DNA of 64,000 nucleotides from positions 3,910,501 to 3,974,500 of the forward strand of contig NZ_CP107811.1 in the NCBI RefSeq assembly GCF_036346105.1, read 5' to 3'. Below, piece after piece: positions 36,530-46,736 of the stretch. Position 1 is the first letter of the stretch, and each line of letters begins with the position of its first letter. The stretch is from Streptomyces sp. NBC_00539 (lineage in GTDB: Bacteria; Actinomycetota; Actinomycetes; Streptomycetales; Streptomycetaceae). The notes under the pieces are model-generated. The model did no database searches and was not told the DNA's origin. It was given only the letters and a program-made list of their open reading frames with translations. The translations under genes and the position numbers were made by a program.

Positions 36530-36989
36530 GCCTCGCCCCTTGGGAGAACTCGAAGACGCCGTGATGACACGGGTGTGGCAGTGGAACCGCCCGGTCACCG
36601 TTCGTGAAGTCCTGGAAGACCTTCAGCAGGAACGGTCCATCGCGTACACCACGGTCATGACCGTTATGGACAACCTCCATCAGAAGGGGTGGGTCCGGCG
36701 GGAAGCGGAAGGCCGCGCCTATCGCTATACGGCGGTCTCCACCCGCGCCGCCTACTCGGCCGCACTGATGAACGAGGCCTGGTCGACCAGCGACAATCCG
36801 GCGGCCGCCCTCGTGGCCTTCTTCGGCATGATGTCCCAGGAACAGCGCGAAGCCCTCCGCGACGCCGTACGGATCGTCAGCCATGACGACGAGGGGCCCG
36901 CGGAACCCGCCACCGGCGAAGTGCCGCCCCCGCCGGCCGCGGAAGGCGCGGGGGACACCGGCGAGCGGCCGCCCGAGCCGGGGCGATAG
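36528..36989 (+). CDS. BlaI/MecI/CopY-family transcriptional regulator
   Basis: The 153-residue protein has a MecI/BlaI winged helix: LGELEDAVMTRVWQWNRPVTVREVLEDLQ, IAYTTVMTVMDNLHQKGWVRREAEGRAYRY. A dimerisation region and a Pro/Glu-rich tail (about 120-153) follow. No BlaR/MecR-like sensor protease gene is next to it, so it may respond to another signal. GTG 36528 is exactly 6 bases after TATCGT. The mRNA is predicted leaderless, and a dyad overlaps this region. The gene just upstream of argA-like is its neighbour, 9 bases downstream. Confidence 0.9.
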   Translation: MPRPLGELEDAVMTRVWQWNRPVTVREVLEDLQQERSIAYTTVMTVMDNLHQKGWVRREAEGRAYRYTAVSTRAAYSAALMNEAWSTSDNPAAALVAFFGMMSQEQREALRDAVRIVSHDDEGPAEPATGEVPPPPAAEGAGDTGERPPEPGR

Positions 36990-36998
36990 CGTCACCGC

Positions 36999-37529
36999 AT
37001 GGGAGAGTTTTCCACCGAAGACGCTAAATCAGTGACCATCCGCCGCGCGCGCACGGGCGATGTTCCCGCACTGCGCCGCCTGCTCGACCAGTACGTACAG
37101 CAGCGGATCCTGCTCGACAAAGCCCCCGTGGTCCTTTACGAGGACATCCAGGAGTTCTGGGTCGCGGAACGCGACAGCGACGGTCAGGTCGTCGGCTGCG
37201 GCGCTCTGCACGTGATGTGGGAAGACCTCGCCGAAGTACGCACTCTCGCGGTCGACCGCGCGTTGAAGGGCGCCGGCGTAGGGCACCGGGTGCTGGCCCA
37301 GTTGTTGGAGACCGCGCGCCGGCTCGGCGTGAGCCGGGTTTTCTGCCTCACCTTCGAAGTGGACTTCTTCGCGAAGCACGGCTTCGTCGAGATCGGGGAG
37401 ACCGCGGTCGACACCGATGTCTACATGGAGCTCCTGCGTTCCTATGACGAGGGCGTCGCCGAGTTCCTCGGTCTCGAACGAGTGAAGCCGAACACCTTGG
37501 GCAACAGTCGGATGCTTCTGCACCTCTGA
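36999..37529 (+). CDS. Amino-acid N-acetyltransferase (short N-acetylglutamate synthase-like GNAT)
   Basis: The 176-residue GNAT protein has VTIRRARTGDVPALRRLLDQYV, the acetyl-CoA region VRTLAVDRALKGAGVGHRVLAQLL and FAKHGFVEIG. It resembles the short ArgA-like enzymes of actinomycetes that acetylate glutamate as the first step of arginine synthesis. Assignment to arginine synthesis is from family memory. No other arg gene is here. ATG 36999 is exactly 6 bases after TAGCGT (36987-36992), which overlaps the preceding gene's stop, so it can have its own leaderless transcript. Confidence 0.85.
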   Translation: MGEFSTEDAKSVTIRRARTGDVPALRRLLDQYVQQRILLDKAPVVLYEDIQEFWVAERDSDGQVVGCGALHVMWEDLAEVRTLAVDRALKGAGVGHRVLAQLLETARRLGVSRVFCLTFEVDFFAKHGFVEIGETAVDTDVYMELLRSYDEGVAEFLGLERVKPNTLGNSRMLLHL

Positions 37530-37663
37530 TCGGTGGGTGCTCGATCCCGGCCGCTTTTAGAGGCTCCGCACACCTGTGGCCTATGTCCGAATCGCGTACG
37601 TTTCCCGCTCCGGGGCGGCCTTGAACCTCTCGCCGGGGGTTTGTGTTTTCCCGGCAAAAGCGG

Positions 37664-37700
37664 TTTCCTTTCCGCGTACTGCATTTTCGATGAAAGGAAA
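37664..37700 (+). promoter_or_regulatory. Stem sequestering the lsr2 Shine-Dalgarno
   Basis: TTTCCTTTC (37664-37672) is the exact reverse complement of GAAAGGAAA (37692-37700), separated by 19 bases, with one more G-U and one G-C pair possible outside. The second arm contains the lsr2 Shine-Dalgarno AAAGGA. The surrounding leader (about 37590-37700) is clearly richer in A/T than its neighbours. Confidence 0.65.
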
Positions 37701-37704
37701 TCCG

Positions 37705-38040
37705 GTGGCACAGAAGGTTCAGGTCCTTCTTGTCGACGACCTCGACGGTGGCGAGGCGGACGAGACCGTGACGTTCGCTCTGGACGGCAAGACCTACGAG
37801 ATCGACCTCACCGCCGCCAACGCTGAAAAGCTCCGCGGCCTGCTCGACCCTTACACCAAGAGCGGCCGCCGCACCGGTGGCCGTGCCGCCACGGGCCGTT
37901 CCAAGGGCCGCGCCGCCGCGACGTCCGGCAACCCGGACACCGCGGAGATCCGCGCGTGGGCGAAGGCCAAGGGCCTCACGGTCAACGACCGCGGCCGCGT
38001 CCCCGCCGAGATCCGCGAGGCCTACGAGAACCGGGCCTGA
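37705..38040 (+). CDS. lsr2: Nucleoid-associated silencer Lsr2
   Basis: Lsr2 coats AT-rich DNA and silences foreign and secondary-metabolite genes in actinobacteria. The 111-residue protein has an N-terminal oligomerisation domain (MAQKVQVLLVDDLDGGEADETVTFALDGKTYEIDL). A basic linker (about 53-75) and a C-terminal DNA-binding domain with the AT-hook-like RGR at 96-98 (VNDRGRVPAEIREAYE) follow. GTG 37705 was chosen for the family N-terminus and the AAAGGA 6 bases upstream; earlier in-frame codons lie in the leader. Its 3' end overlaps a convergent gene by 19 bases. clpC is the next gene on this strand, as in other streptomycetes. Confidence 0.96.
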   Translation: MAQKVQVLLVDDLDGGEADETVTFALDGKTYEIDLTAANAEKLRGLLDPYTKSGRRTGGRAATGRSKGRAAATSGNPDTAEIRAWAKAKGLTVNDRGRVPAEIREAYENRA

Positions 38041-38627
38041 TCCACGGCACCGGCCCGCCCCGCCGGGGGCGTACGCCGCCGCAGGCGCGCCCTGTGGCAC
38101 TCCGTCGCCGCCGCGGCGACCAGGCGTACGAGATCGGGCCCGTCGCCCTGCCCCGGACCGGGCAGGGCGGGCAGTGATGCCTCGCACCCCTGCTCGGGGG
38201 GCCGCAGCCACACCGCGGCCCCCCGAGGGCCGTGCGCCGCGGGGTGCCCGGGAGGCGCCGGGGCGGCGATCAGACCCCCCTCGCCGAGCGCGGTGAGGTC
38301 GAGGTCCACCCCGCCCCATTCCAGCCAGTCGAGGAGCCCGTCCAGCTCCTCCGCGCCCCCGGGCGCCACGAGGAACCGCATCCGGCGGCCCGCGACGGCC
38401 ACCGGTCCGGTGGCGACCCGACGGCGCAGCACCTGCGTCCCCGCGTCGGCCGGCAGCTCCAGTACGTCGAACACGGTCCCGGTGGCGAGCCGGGCGGGCG
38501 CCGCGTCGGCCAGGGTCCAGCCGGGCACCCGGGCGTACCAGGCGGCGTAGGACTCCGCGCCGGGGGCGGTCCGGGGCGGTGGGACGGCGGCGAGGCCGCG
38601 GGTGTTCCCGGCGGCGGTGAGTGCCAT
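38022..38627 (-). CDS. SCO3374-like hypothetical protein
   Basis: The 201-residue protein starts MALTAAGNTRGLAAVPPP and contains GWTLADAAPARLATGTVFDVLELPADAG, RRMRFLVAPGGAEELDGLLDWLEWGGVDLDL and a CEASLPALPGPG region. I recall this pattern as a Streptomyces protein found between lsr2 and clpC. Parts resemble the N-terminal region of primase-polymerase-like proteins, but catalytic residues are not evident. It is convergent with lsr2 and its last 19 bases overlap the lsr2 coding end. Function unknown. Confidence 0.8.
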   Translation of the reverse strand: MALTAAGNTRGLAAVPPPRTAPGAESYAAWYARVPGWTLADAAPARLATGTVFDVLELPADAGTQVLRRRVATGPVAVAGRRMRFLVAPGGAEELDGLLDWLEWGGVDLDLTALGEGGLIAAPAPPGHPAAHGPRGAAVWLRPPEQGCEASLPALPGPGQGDGPDLVRLVAAAATECHRARLRRRTPPAGRAGAVDQARFS

Positions 38628-39089
38628 GTCCCGAGCAACTGCGGATTCGGCTCCGGGTTACGCCATGCGTACGGAAGAATGCGGAACGTAAACGTCCGAC
38701 GGGCTCAGTCCCACATTCGAAGACGGAAGCCTGTTCGCCCGTAGCGGAGACGACCGTGGTCCCCGGCATGGAAGGTTCGTCCTTAGGGGTAAGACATTCC
38801 TAGTGGATAGGGGCGACACGGCGAGGTGAACGGCCTTCGAGGGGGTTCCGTTCGCCATCGGCGTACACGTGTGACGGGTATCTGCCTGGCCTGCGGGAAC
38901 ATCGTCTCGCACCATCGGGTTGGAGCAGTTGTCGGCTCTTACGGCCGGTTTTCCCACAGAACGTGGGGGTGAGCCGCGGACGGATGTCGGCAGTTGGAAT
39001 GAGCTGTCCCGCCCCGCGGGACTAGCATGCGGAAGGACAGGGCGGGGACCGACCCCGAACTGCCCGACCGCTCTGAGGAGCGATAAACG
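38628..39089. other. 462-base control region upstream of clpC
   Basis: No gene is supported here. Seen in it: a ClgR-like box at 38850-38866, an A/T-richer patch near 38785-38812 (TTAGGGG..TAAGACATTCCTAG), TAGCAT at about 39025, and the clpC ribosome binding site GAGGAG just before 39090. It serves clpC on the plus strand and the SCO3374-like gene on the minus strand. I could not fix a transcription start. Confidence 0.5.
38850..38866. promoter_or_regulatory. ClgR-like operator
   Basis: GTTCGC-CATCG-GCGTAC is a near-palindrome that fits the GTTCGC-N5-GCG motif recalled for the actinobacterial regulator ClgR. ClgR activates clpP, clpC and lon operons. It lies 223 bases before the clpC start, so a promoter between them is needed. 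Confidence 0.5.
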
Positions 39090-41615
<2,526 letters not shown>

Positions 41616-41639
41616 GCGCGAGCCGCCCCTGGCGGTGTG

Positions 41640-41679
41640 AAGGGCGGCCCCGGGACCGAAAGGTCCCGGGGCCGCCCTT
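41640..41679 (+). terminator. Very strong terminator after clpC
   Basis: An 18-bp perfect stem, AAGGGCGGCCCCGGGACC (41640-41657) with GGTCCCGGGGCCGCCCTT (41662-41679), is closed by a GAAA tetraloop and followed by TCGTGTG. It isolates clpC from the M23 peptidase gene. Confidence 0.9.
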
Positions 41680-42005
41680 TCGTGTGTGTGGTGCAGGCCG
41701 CACCGTGCCCCGGGGCGTGGGCCGTACACGCCCTCGCGGCGGTGACAAGCCGCACAGGGCAAATCGGACCTCCTACCACCTTTCGTAGATCGACTGTCCG
41801 TTTTGCCCCCGGCTCCCCCCTGATGTGAAGCGGTCAACACCCTGGGGTACTTCGTCCGTATCTACGAGCTCGGGTAGTAATGGGGCGGTTTGGGCGGGAG
41901 CAGGTGGACGGGTTACCAAAGTGGGCGAGCCCAGCCCGGTACGTCGGCAGCCGCCGAGCGCGCCGGGCAGCTTGTTGCCCTGTTCCCGGCCCCGGAGGTC
42001 CCCGC
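41680..42005. other. Leader region of the M23 peptidase gene
   Basis: These 326 bases hold no gene. Around 41755-41880 the DNA is less GC-rich and contains TAGTAA (41875-41880), a possible -10 with TTCGTC 18 bases upstream; the match is weak. About 125 bases would then remain as 5' leader. GGAGGT (41995-42000) is the ribosome binding site. No known riboswitch consensus was recognised. Confidence 0.4.
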
Positions 42006-42656
42006 ATGTCCGCGAAGCGCGTCAGCACCCGTCGTACCCGTCTTGCCCTCGTCGCCACCGGTCTCGGTGCGGCCCTGGCTCTCGGTGCCGGGACGTCCGC
42101 CGCCTTCGCCGACGAGGCCAACAGCGCCCTCACCGGTACCGCCCAGCTGGTGGCCGCCCAGGCGAAGGCCCAGGCCCAGGCCGCGACCACCGCCGCGAAG
42201 CCGGCGGCCGCCAAGCCGGTTGCAGTGAAGCGGGCGGTCACCTGGAACAAGCCGGTGGCCCGTTACACGCTCTCCGCGACCTTCGCCCAGGCCGGCGGCC
42301 TGTGGGCGCACAAGCACTCCGGCCAGGACTTCGCCTGCCCGATCGGCACCCCGGTGCACGCGGCGAGCGCGGGCGTGGTCGTCAAGGCAGGCCCGAACGG
42401 CGGCGGCGACGGCCCGGCGTACGGCAACGCCATCGTGATCCGGCACGCGAACAACACGTACTCCCAGTACGCGCACCTCTCGCGGATCCAGGTCAAGATC
42501 GGCCAGAAGGTCGCGATGGGCGCGCGGATCGGCCTGTCCGGCAACACCGGGAACTCCACGGGCCCGCACCTGCACTTCGAGATCCGCACGACCCCGAACT
42601 ACGGCTCGGCCGTGAACCCGGTCGCCTTCCTCCGCAAGGTCGGCATCACCGTCTGA
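42006..42656 (+). CDS. Secreted M23-family peptidase
   Basis: This 216-residue exported protein likely cuts cell-wall peptide cross-links. It has a signal peptide (TRLALVATGLGAALALGAG, cleavage after about AFA at 35) and an Ala/Lys-rich linker (about 45-75). The LytM/M23 zinc domain has HSGQDFACPIGTPVHAA (zinc His and Asp) and GPHLHFEIR (catalytic/zinc His pair). ATG 42006 with GGAGGT 5 bases upstream is clearly the start. It is convergent with the LamG gene. Its place next to sigE-cseABC fits cell-envelope maintenance. Confidence 0.94.
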   Translation: MSAKRVSTRRTRLALVATGLGAALALGAGTSAAFADEANSALTGTAQLVAAQAKAQAQAATTAAKPAAAKPVAVKRAVTWNKPVARYTLSATFAQAGGLWAHKHSGQDFACPIGTPVHAASAGVVVKAGPNGGGDGPAYGNAIVIRHANNTYSQYAHLSRIQVKIGQKVAMGARIGLSGNTGNSTGPHLHFEIRTTPNYGSAVNPVAFLRKVGITV

Positions 42657-42679
42657 GTCCCGTGCTGCCGGGGCAGGGG

Positions 42680-42717
42680 GTACTGAGCCCCCACGCCCCG
42701 GCGCGGGGGCTCAGTAC
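42680..42717. terminator. Bidirectional hairpin between M23 and LamG genes
   Basis: GTACTGAGCCCCC (42680-42692) pairs perfectly with GGGGGCTCAGTAC (42705-42717) around a 12-base loop. The right arm contains the stop codon of the minus-strand LamG gene, so it can terminate both converging transcripts. Confidence 0.75.
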
Positions 42718-43898
42718 AGGAGCCAGGCAGCCGTGGGGCGGGCCACCGGGTCGAGCTTGCCCGCCTTGAGGGCGTCGATGCGGTACTGCGGCAGGGCCAC
42801 GTCGTAGATGCGCAGGCTGTCCATGGCGCCGTTCCAGGGGGCGGTCCAGTTGTCCTGGTGGCGGGAGCGGCCGATCTCCAGCGGGCCGGGGGCCGGGAAG
42901 ATGCCGGAGGGCACCGGCGCCTCCTGCGCCTTCTTGCCGTTCACGTACAGCGTGATCTTCTTGCTCGGTGCGTCGTAGGTCGCCGTCAGCTCCGAGAACG
43001 TCCTCTCCATCTTCGAGCTCACGCCGGAGACCGTCGTGGTGGTGGTCTCGGCGCCCTGGTCGCCGGTCTGCACGCGGAAGATCCAGACCGGCTTGCCGTT
43101 CACCTCGTCCAGGCCGAGCTCGAAGGAGAACGACTTCTCGTTGCCCTGGCTGATGGCGATCTGGCGTCCCTTGGGCACCCGGTTCCACACGCGGGCGACG
43201 ACGGTGAAGCTCTTGGACGTGTCGACGACGCGCTGCTGGGACTCGGCGAACGAGTTCGCGTTGTTCTTGAGCCGGACCTCGTAGCGCTTGTCGATCGGGA
43301 AGACCCCGGCGTCGGGACCCATCTTGAGGTTGGACTTGCCGCTCAGGTCCCGGATGGTCGTCGGGTCGCCCGGCACGGTCGGGGTGAGGTCGGTGGGCGG
43401 CTGGTTCTGCGAGGGGGTGGCGGACGCCGAGGGCGTGTCGTCGCCGCCCTTGCCCTCGTCGCCCTTGCCGTCGCCCAGCAGCAGGAACGTTCCTCCGGCG
43501 GCGAGCAGCGCCAGCACGCTCACCCCGCCCACGATCAGCCAGAGCCGCTTCTTGCGCCGCGCCGCCGCCGAGCGGTCCGCGAGCGCGTCCCAGTCGGGCT
43601 GCGGCGTCTGGGCCGGGAGCGGGAAGGGCTGCTGCGCGGGCTGCGCCTGCGCGGGCTGCTGGGCCTGCGGGTAGGGGCCCTGTTGGTAGGGGCCGGGCTG
43701 CGGCTGCTGCGGATAGCCGTACCCGCCCGTCTGCGGCGGGGGACCGAAGCCGCCCGGTGCTTGCTGCCCGGCGGGAGCGCCGGGCGGGAAGCCGTAGCCA
43801 CCGGAGGCCGGAGTTCCCGGCGGGAACCCGTAGCCGCCGCTCCCCGGGGCGGGCTGCTCGGGCTGCGGGCTGCTGGGGGGATTCGTACCGTCGGTCAT
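42711..43898 (-). CDS. Membrane protein with extracellular LamG-like jellyroll domain
   Basis: The 395-residue protein begins with a cytoplasmic Pro/Gly/Gln/Tyr-rich tract (about 1-100, with repeated GGYGFPPG and PYQQGPYPQ units). One membrane span (about 118-142) and a Ser/Thr/Pro linker follow. The C-terminal concanavalin/LamG-type domain has SFTVVARVWNRV, WIFRVQTGDQ, LYVNGKKAQEAPVP and MDSLRIYDVALPQ. Such domains bind sugars or surface ligands. ATG 43898 follows TAGCAT by 7 bases on the minus strand, so the mRNA is nearly leaderless. It may work with the adjacent cell-wall peptidase; no ligand is known. Confidence 0.85.
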   Translation of the reverse strand: MTDGTNPPSSPQPEQPAPGSGGYGFPPGTPASGGYGFPPGAPAGQQAPGGFGPPPQTGGYGYPQQPQPGPYQQGPYPQAQQPAQAQPAQQPFPLPAQTPQPDWDALADRSAAARRKKRLWLIVGGVSVLALLAAGGTFLLLGDGKGDEGKGGDDTPSASATPSQNQPPTDLTPTVPGDPTTIRDLSGKSNLKMGPDAGVFPIDKRYEVRLKNNANSFAESQQRVVDTSKSFTVVARVWNRVPKGRQIAISQGNEKSFSFELGLDEVNGKPVWIFRVQTGDQGAETTTTTVSGVSSKMERTFSELTATYDAPSKKITLYVNGKKAQEAPVPSGIFPAPGPLEIGRSRHQDNWTAPWNGAMDSLRIYDVALPQYRIDALKAGKLDPVARPTAAWLLY

Positions 43899-43986
43899 TC
43901 CACGGATGCTAAGACATGAGCGGTACGGAGCGAACGCCCGTAGGTCCCGATCGGGAACCGATCGGGATCAAGCCCCCGGGTGCCCG

Positions 43987-45300
43987 CTACACCGACGGCT
44001 TGATGATCGGAAAACTGCCGGTCGCCGTCGGCGCGTGCTCGGGCAGCCACAGCACCGCCACCGCCCCGGCGGCCGCGCCCCCGCCCTCCGCGAGGCCCCG
44101 CGCCGCAACGTTGCGGAACGTCAGCCGGGCGCCCAGGACGCGCGCCTGCCCCTCCGCGATGGTCAGCCCCAGCCCGTGCCCGACCCCGGCCCGGTCCGTG
44201 GACCCCGTACGGAAACGGCTCGGCCCCTCGCGCAGCAGCGCCTCCGGGAAGCCCGGCCCGTGGTCCCGTACGCGTACCACCCGGCCCTCGATGTCCACCT
44301 GCACCGGCGGCTGCCCGTACCGCCCGGCGTTGGCCAGCAGGTTGCCCAGGATCCGCTCCAGGCGGCGCGGGTCGGTGCTGACGATCTCGTCCGCGACGAC
44401 CCGTACCGACGCCTGCGGCATCAGCGCCTTCACCCGCCGCGTCACGAACTCGCCCAGCGCCACGTCCTGGAGTTCGGCCCGCTCCGAGGCACTGTCCAGC
44501 CGGGCCACCTCCAGCACGTCCTCGACGAGCGCCCGCATCGCCTGCGCCCGGTCCCGCACGAGCTCGGTCGGCCGGCCCGGGGGCAGCAGTTCCGCCGCGG
44601 TGAGCAGGCCCGTCACCGGGGTGCGCAGCTCGTGGGCGATGTCGGCGGTCACCCGCCGCTCGGCCTCCACCCGCTGCTGGAGGGTGTCCGCCATGGCGTC
44701 CACGGCCCGCGCCAGGTCGTCCGTCTCGTCCCGTACGACGCCGCCCACCGCGTCCCGTACCCGTACGTCGGGATCGCCGTGCGCCACCCGCTGCGCGGCG
44801 GCCGCGGCCTTGCGCAGCCGGCGCGAGATCTGCCCGCCGATGAGCACGCCCAGCGCCGAGCCGGCGAGCACCACGGACAGCGAGCCGACGACCAGTGCCC
44901 GGTCCAGGTCGCGCACCATGTTGGCGCTCTCACGGAACTGCGTGTGCAGCGACACCACCTGCCCGTTGCCGAGCGGTACGGCCGCCCACACCTCCGGGAG
45001 CCCCCGGGGGTTCTCCTGGACGTAGGTCCCGCGCCGCCCGCTGCGCGCCTTCTCGCGCAGCTCGGCGGGCAGGTCGGGGTCGTTGAGCTTGGCGCCCATG
45101 GGGGGCTTGCGCCCGGCCTCGGCGTTGCGGGAGATGAACTGCACGCGGTCCAGCTGCACCTCGCGGGCGCTCTCCAGCATCGACACGCGCGCAGCGCTGT
45201 GCACCACGAGGCTCAGCGCGACGGCGATCAGCGCACCGACCGCGGCGACGGCGAGGGCGATCTTCCAGCGGATCCCGGTGCGCAGGGTGAACCGCTTCAC
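43987..45300 (-). CDS. cseC: Sensor histidine kinase CseC
   Basis: CseC senses cell-envelope damage and phosphorylates CseB, which turns on sigE. The 437-residue kinase has two membrane spans (about 12-34 and 135-157) around an extracytoplasmic sensor loop. A HAMP domain, the H-box VTADIAHELRTPVTGLL and ATPase motifs (RILGNLLANAGRYG, VRVRDHGPGF, GHGLGLTIAE) follow. GTG 45300 starts 13 bases after the cseB stop. The identification rests on the gene order sigE-cseA-cseB-cseC, unique to this system in Streptomyces. Confidence 0.93.
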   Translation of the reverse strand: MKRFTLRTGIRWKIALAVAAVGALIAVALSLVVHSAARVSMLESAREVQLDRVQFISRNAEAGRKPPMGAKLNDPDLPAELREKARSGRRGTYVQENPRGLPEVWAAVPLGNGQVVSLHTQFRESANMVRDLDRALVVGSLSVVLAGSALGVLIGGQISRRLRKAAAAAQRVAHGDPDVRVRDAVGGVVRDETDDLARAVDAMADTLQQRVEAERRVTADIAHELRTPVTGLLTAAELLPPGRPTELVRDRAQAMRALVEDVLEVARLDSASERAELQDVALGEFVTRRVKALMPQASVRVVADEIVSTDPRRLERILGNLLANAGRYGQPPVQVDIEGRVVRVRDHGPGFPEALLREGPSRFRTGSTDRAGVGHGLGLTIAEGQARVLGARLTFRNVAARGLAEGGGAAAGAVAVLWLPEHAPTATGSFPIIKPSV

Positions 45301-45313
45301 AGCACGGACCGTT

Positions 45314-46024
45314 TCATGGCTTGAGCTTGTATCCGAAGCCCCGGACCGTTTCGATCCGGTCCTGTCCGATCTTGGTGCGCAGCCGCTGGACGTGGACGTC
45401 CACGACGCGGGTGTCGCCGCCCCAGTCGTAGTCCCAGACCCGCTCCAGCAGCCGGTCGCGGGAGAGGACGGTGCCGGGCGCGGAGGAGAACTCCAGCAGC
45501 AGCCGCATCTCGGTGGGGGTCAGGGCCACGGGGGCGCCCGCCTTGCGCACCTCCATGCCCTCGGTGTCGACCTCCAGGTCGCCGAAGTTCAGCACCCCGC
45601 GCTCGCCGGAGTCCTCCTCCCCGGCCGCCGGGCCCCCGCCGTGCACGCCGTTCGCGTGTCCGAAGCGGCGCAGCACGGCGCGGATGCGGGCGACGAGGAC
45701 GGAGCCGTCGAACGGCTTGGTGACGTAGTCGTCGGCGCCCGCCTCCAGCCCCAGGACGACGTCGATGGAGTCGGCCCGCGCGGACAGCATGATCACGGGG
45801 ACGGTGGACTCGTCGCGGATGCGGCGGCACAGGCTCACGCCGTCCATGCCGGGCACCATCACGTCGAGGAGCGCGATGTCGGGCCGGTTCGCGCGGAACG
45901 ACTCCAGGCCGGCCAGGCCGTCGGGCATGGCGGTGACCACGAAGCCGTCGCGTTCCAGCGCCAGGGTCGTGGCCTCGCGGATGACGTCGTCGTCCTCCAC
46001 GAACAGCACATGGGTCTCGGCCAT
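45314..46024 (-). CDS. cseB: OmpR-type response regulator CseB
   Basis: The 236-residue regulator has a receiver domain (HVLFVEDDDVIREAT, phosphoacceptor Asp in DIALLDVMVPGMDG, Lys in YVTKPFDG). Its OmpR winged helix is ALTPTEMRLLLEFSSAPGTVLSRDRLLERVW, VDVHVQRLRTKIG, GFGYKL. Phosphorylated by CseC, it activates the sigE promoter. It lies between cseA (13 bases) and cseC (13 bases). GAGGCACC precedes ATG 46024. Confidence 0.94.
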   Translation of the reverse strand: MAETHVLFVEDDDVIREATTLALERDGFVVTAMPDGLAGLESFRANRPDIALLDVMVPGMDGVSLCRRIRDESTVPVIMLSARADSIDVVLGLEAGADDYVTKPFDGSVLVARIRAVLRRFGHANGVHGGGPAAGEEDSGERGVLNFGDLEVDTEGMEVRKAGAPVALTPTEMRLLLEFSSAPGTVLSRDRLLERVWDYDWGGDTRVVDVHVQRLRTKIGQDRIETVRGFGYKLKP

Positions 46025-46037
46025 GCGGTGCCTCGCT

Positions 46038-46736
46038 TCAGTTCTTGGGTGTGACGGCCGGGGCGGGCTGGGAACCGCCGTCGACGTTGCTGTAGTCCGT
46101 GTGGACCCGGTCCTGCTCGGTGAACTTCTCGCCGTTCCACCGGTACGTGATCACGTCCTCGCCGGACGGGTACGAGAGCGCGTCGCTCTTCCCGTACACC
46201 GGCTTGGTGACCACGAGGTCGCCGCGGTCGATCTCCGCGTAGACGGGAGGCTGCTCGTCCGCGAAGACGTTCGCGTACGTCGCGCCCTCGGCGCGGTACA
46301 CGTACGTGCCGCGCCCCAGCGCGTCGGCGCACGACAGCACGTTGACGACGATGTCGACGACCGGGCCCGCGGTGACCTTCCCGTAGCTGACGTCGACGGG
46401 GTACTCCTTGCCCGTGCAGGGCTTGAGGTCCCGTTTGACCTCGGCGCTCACCTTGGGGTCCGCCTTGAGCAGCGCGACCGGGTCGACCTTCCCGGCCGGG
46501 CGGTCCGGGGGCACCGCGGAGGACGCGGCGTTCGGGGACGCGGCCGAGCCGACCGGCGCGCCGGTCCGGGCCACCGTCTCGGTACGGGCCGGGCCGCCGT
46601 CGCGCAGCCCCGTGCCGCCGGTCGAGCAACCGACCGCGAGCAGCCCGGTGCCGACGAGGACGACCGTCCCCGCCGACATCAGCACCAGCGGCTTCCTGCC
46701 GCCGGCGTCCTTGCCATGGCCGTTCAGGCCGCGCAC
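46038..46736 (-). CDS. cseA: Lipoprotein CseA, modulator of SigE induction
   Basis: CseA is the lipoprotein that dampens sigE expression, probably by acting on CseC outside the membrane. The 232-residue protein has a charged N-terminus, a hydrophobic stretch and the lipobox LLAVGC (Cys 37). A Ser/Ala/Pro linker and a globular domain with VVDIVVNVLSCADALGRGTYVYRA and EDVITYRWNGEKFTEQDRV follow. GTG 46736 lies inside the end of sigE (13-base overlap), so translation is probably coupled. A longer frame upstream is sigE read in another phase. Confidence 0.88.
   Translation of the reverse strand: MRGLNGHGKDAGGRKPLVLMSAGTVVLVGTGLLAVGCSTGGTGLRDGGPARTETVARTGAPVGSAASPNAASSAVPPDRPAGKVDPVALLKADPKVSAEVKRDLKPCTGKEYPVDVSYGKVTAGPVVDIVVNVLSCADALGRGTYVYRAEGATYANVFADEQPPVYAEIDRGDLVVTKPVYGKSDALSYPSGEDVITYRWNGEKFTEQDRVHTDYSNVDGGSQPAPAVTPKN

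Noticed and set aside
41760-42005. Possible c-di-AMP (ydaO-type) riboswitch before the M23 peptidase
   Set aside because: Some Streptomyces wall-hydrolase genes carry one, but I could not match the conserved ydaO elements here. A covariance-model search would decide.
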